Shown: in pieces, positions 63,564 to 64,000 of the stretch | How the letters are laid out: the number at the start of each line of letters is the position of its first letter | How positions within the stretch are numbered: the first letter of the stretch is position 1 | Assembly: GCA_031459765.1 (NCBI GenBank) | Contig: JAVKHY010000002.1 | Coordinates: forward strand, 124,001-188,000 | DNA: 64,000 nt | Direction of reading: 5' to 3' | Source: Armatimonadota bacterium | GTDB taxonomy: Bacteria > Sysuimicrobiota > Sysuimicrobiia > Sysuimicrobiales > Kaftiobacteriaceae | The notes under the pieces: model-generated | What the model saw: the letters and a program-made list of their open reading frames with translations, nothing else | Databases searched by the model: none | What the model was told of the DNA's origin: nothing | Program-made: the position numbers and the translations under genes

Positions 63564-63597
63564 GCCGCGGGGACGCCTGAGGAGGCGTCCCCGCGGC
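63564..63597 (+). terminator. Hairpin after VTWE peptide 2
   Basis: Perfect 15-bp stem GCCGCGGGGACGCCT / AGGCGTCCCCGCGGC with a 4-base loop, 10 bases after the stop. There is no T-run, so termination may be factor-assisted. Confidence 0.65.
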
Positions 63598-63687
63598 GTA
63601 TGGTATACAGGGGGGAGGAGGCGGGCGCCGGTCCGTCCCTCCCCGCCTGGTGTTGGAAGACGCACGGAGCACCGGAGACGCGCGCGC

Positions 63688-64000
63688 ATGCGGCAGCTTC
63701 CCCCGCGGGCACGGGTTTTCGTTCTGGGGACGATCGTCCTCGGAGCGGGCATCACCGCGGCCATCCCCTATCTGCCGGGGGGTCTGCCGCCTCTCAACCT
63801 CCACGTCCTGATCTTCCTGGCCGCGGCGCTGGTGGCGCAGCTGGTCGGGGTGCGCTGGTTCATGCCGGGCCTGGAAGGACAGGCCTGGTCCCTGATCTCG
63901 GCGGTGCTGATTCCCTCCATCATCCTGTTCCCGCCGGCGACCGTCGTCATCATCGTCCTCATCACCTTTGCGGCCTATGCCGTCAAGCGCCGGTCCCTTC
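63688..64000 (+). CDS. Membrane protein, N-terminal part (runs off window)
   Basis: The frame is open from an ATG to the window edge (104 codons). Three hydrophobic segments are seen: VFVLGTIVLGAGITAAI, NLHVLIFLAAALVAQLVG and LIPSIILFPPATVVIIVLIT. This N-terminus resembles membrane sensor modules (MASE-type) found ahead of HD-GYP or GGDEF domains, but the C-terminal part is outside the window, so the function is open. Confidence 0.6.
   Translation, partial: MRQLPPRARVFVLGTIVLGAGITAAIPYLPGGLPPLNLHVLIFLAAALVAQLVGVRWFMPGLEGQAWSLISAVLIPSIILFPPATVVIIVLITFAAYAVKRRSL

Overview
The window is high-GC, almost fully coding bacterial chromosome. About 60 genes are supported, most on the minus strand. 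It looks like a free-living, aerobic (or O2-tolerant) diderm. TamB points to an outer membrane. The glmU-prs pair, a SpoIVB-type S55 protease, FliA/WhiG-type and sigma-54 factors, and a SARP/LAL-type regulator give a mixture seen in deep-branching Terrabacteria-like lineages. I cannot assign a phylum from the sequence alone. No phage, IS element, rRNA or CRISPR array was seen.

Layout. 0-14 kb: a sigma factor cut by the left edge, then TamB, an S55-like exported protease, a small exported barrel-sandwich protein, and an envelope-precursor run (wecB, wecA/tagO, prs, glmU). A D-aminoacylase-family gene and a beta-propeller gene follow on the plus strand. 14-23 kb: tRNA-Gln, a four-helix-bundle/RidA gene, lipA, a branched-chain-type 2-oxoacid dehydrogenase (E2, E1beta, E1alpha, E3), a DUF2203 gene and a membrane-fused sulfite-oxidase-like protein. 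23-29 kb: an isolated nuoB-D-I-C set, transketolase and sufU.

28.8-45.2 kb is the unusual part. A plus-strand SARP-type regulator (ATPase, TPR-like repeats, C-terminal winged helix plus BTAD) sits among three minus-strand operons. Nearly all their products are membrane, exported or lipoprotein: a PrsW protease, DUF3592- and DUF350-like proteins, a double-VWA lipoprotein, an Os1348/NHLP-leader-like small protein and a transglutaminase-like protein lacking its Cys. Each operon begins at a near-identical site of the form TCCAGGT-TTTG-TTCAGGT-N8-TAnnnT. That is the classical SARP geometry: heptamers on an 11-bp period, with the inner repeat 8 bp from the -10 box. I read this as one regulon of about 14 genes and the best candidate here for an undescribed system.

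45-64 kb: sufCBD-Rieske-sufS, an adenosine-deaminase-family gene, and a pyruvate-dehydrogenase-type E1alpha/E1beta/E2 set. Then comes a regulatory block: an Nfu_N protein, roadblock/LC7, a FliA/WhiG-like sigma, a GAF plus degenerate GGDEF protein, RpoN, an HD-GYP response regulator, an NtrC-type activator, and FlaG- and FlgN-like proteins. Two tandem genes for tiny exported VTWE-repeat peptides follow. Three good sigma-54 promoters lie in this block, upstream of the HD-GYP regulator, the FlgN/FlaG pair and the second peptide gene. A membrane protein is cut by the right edge.
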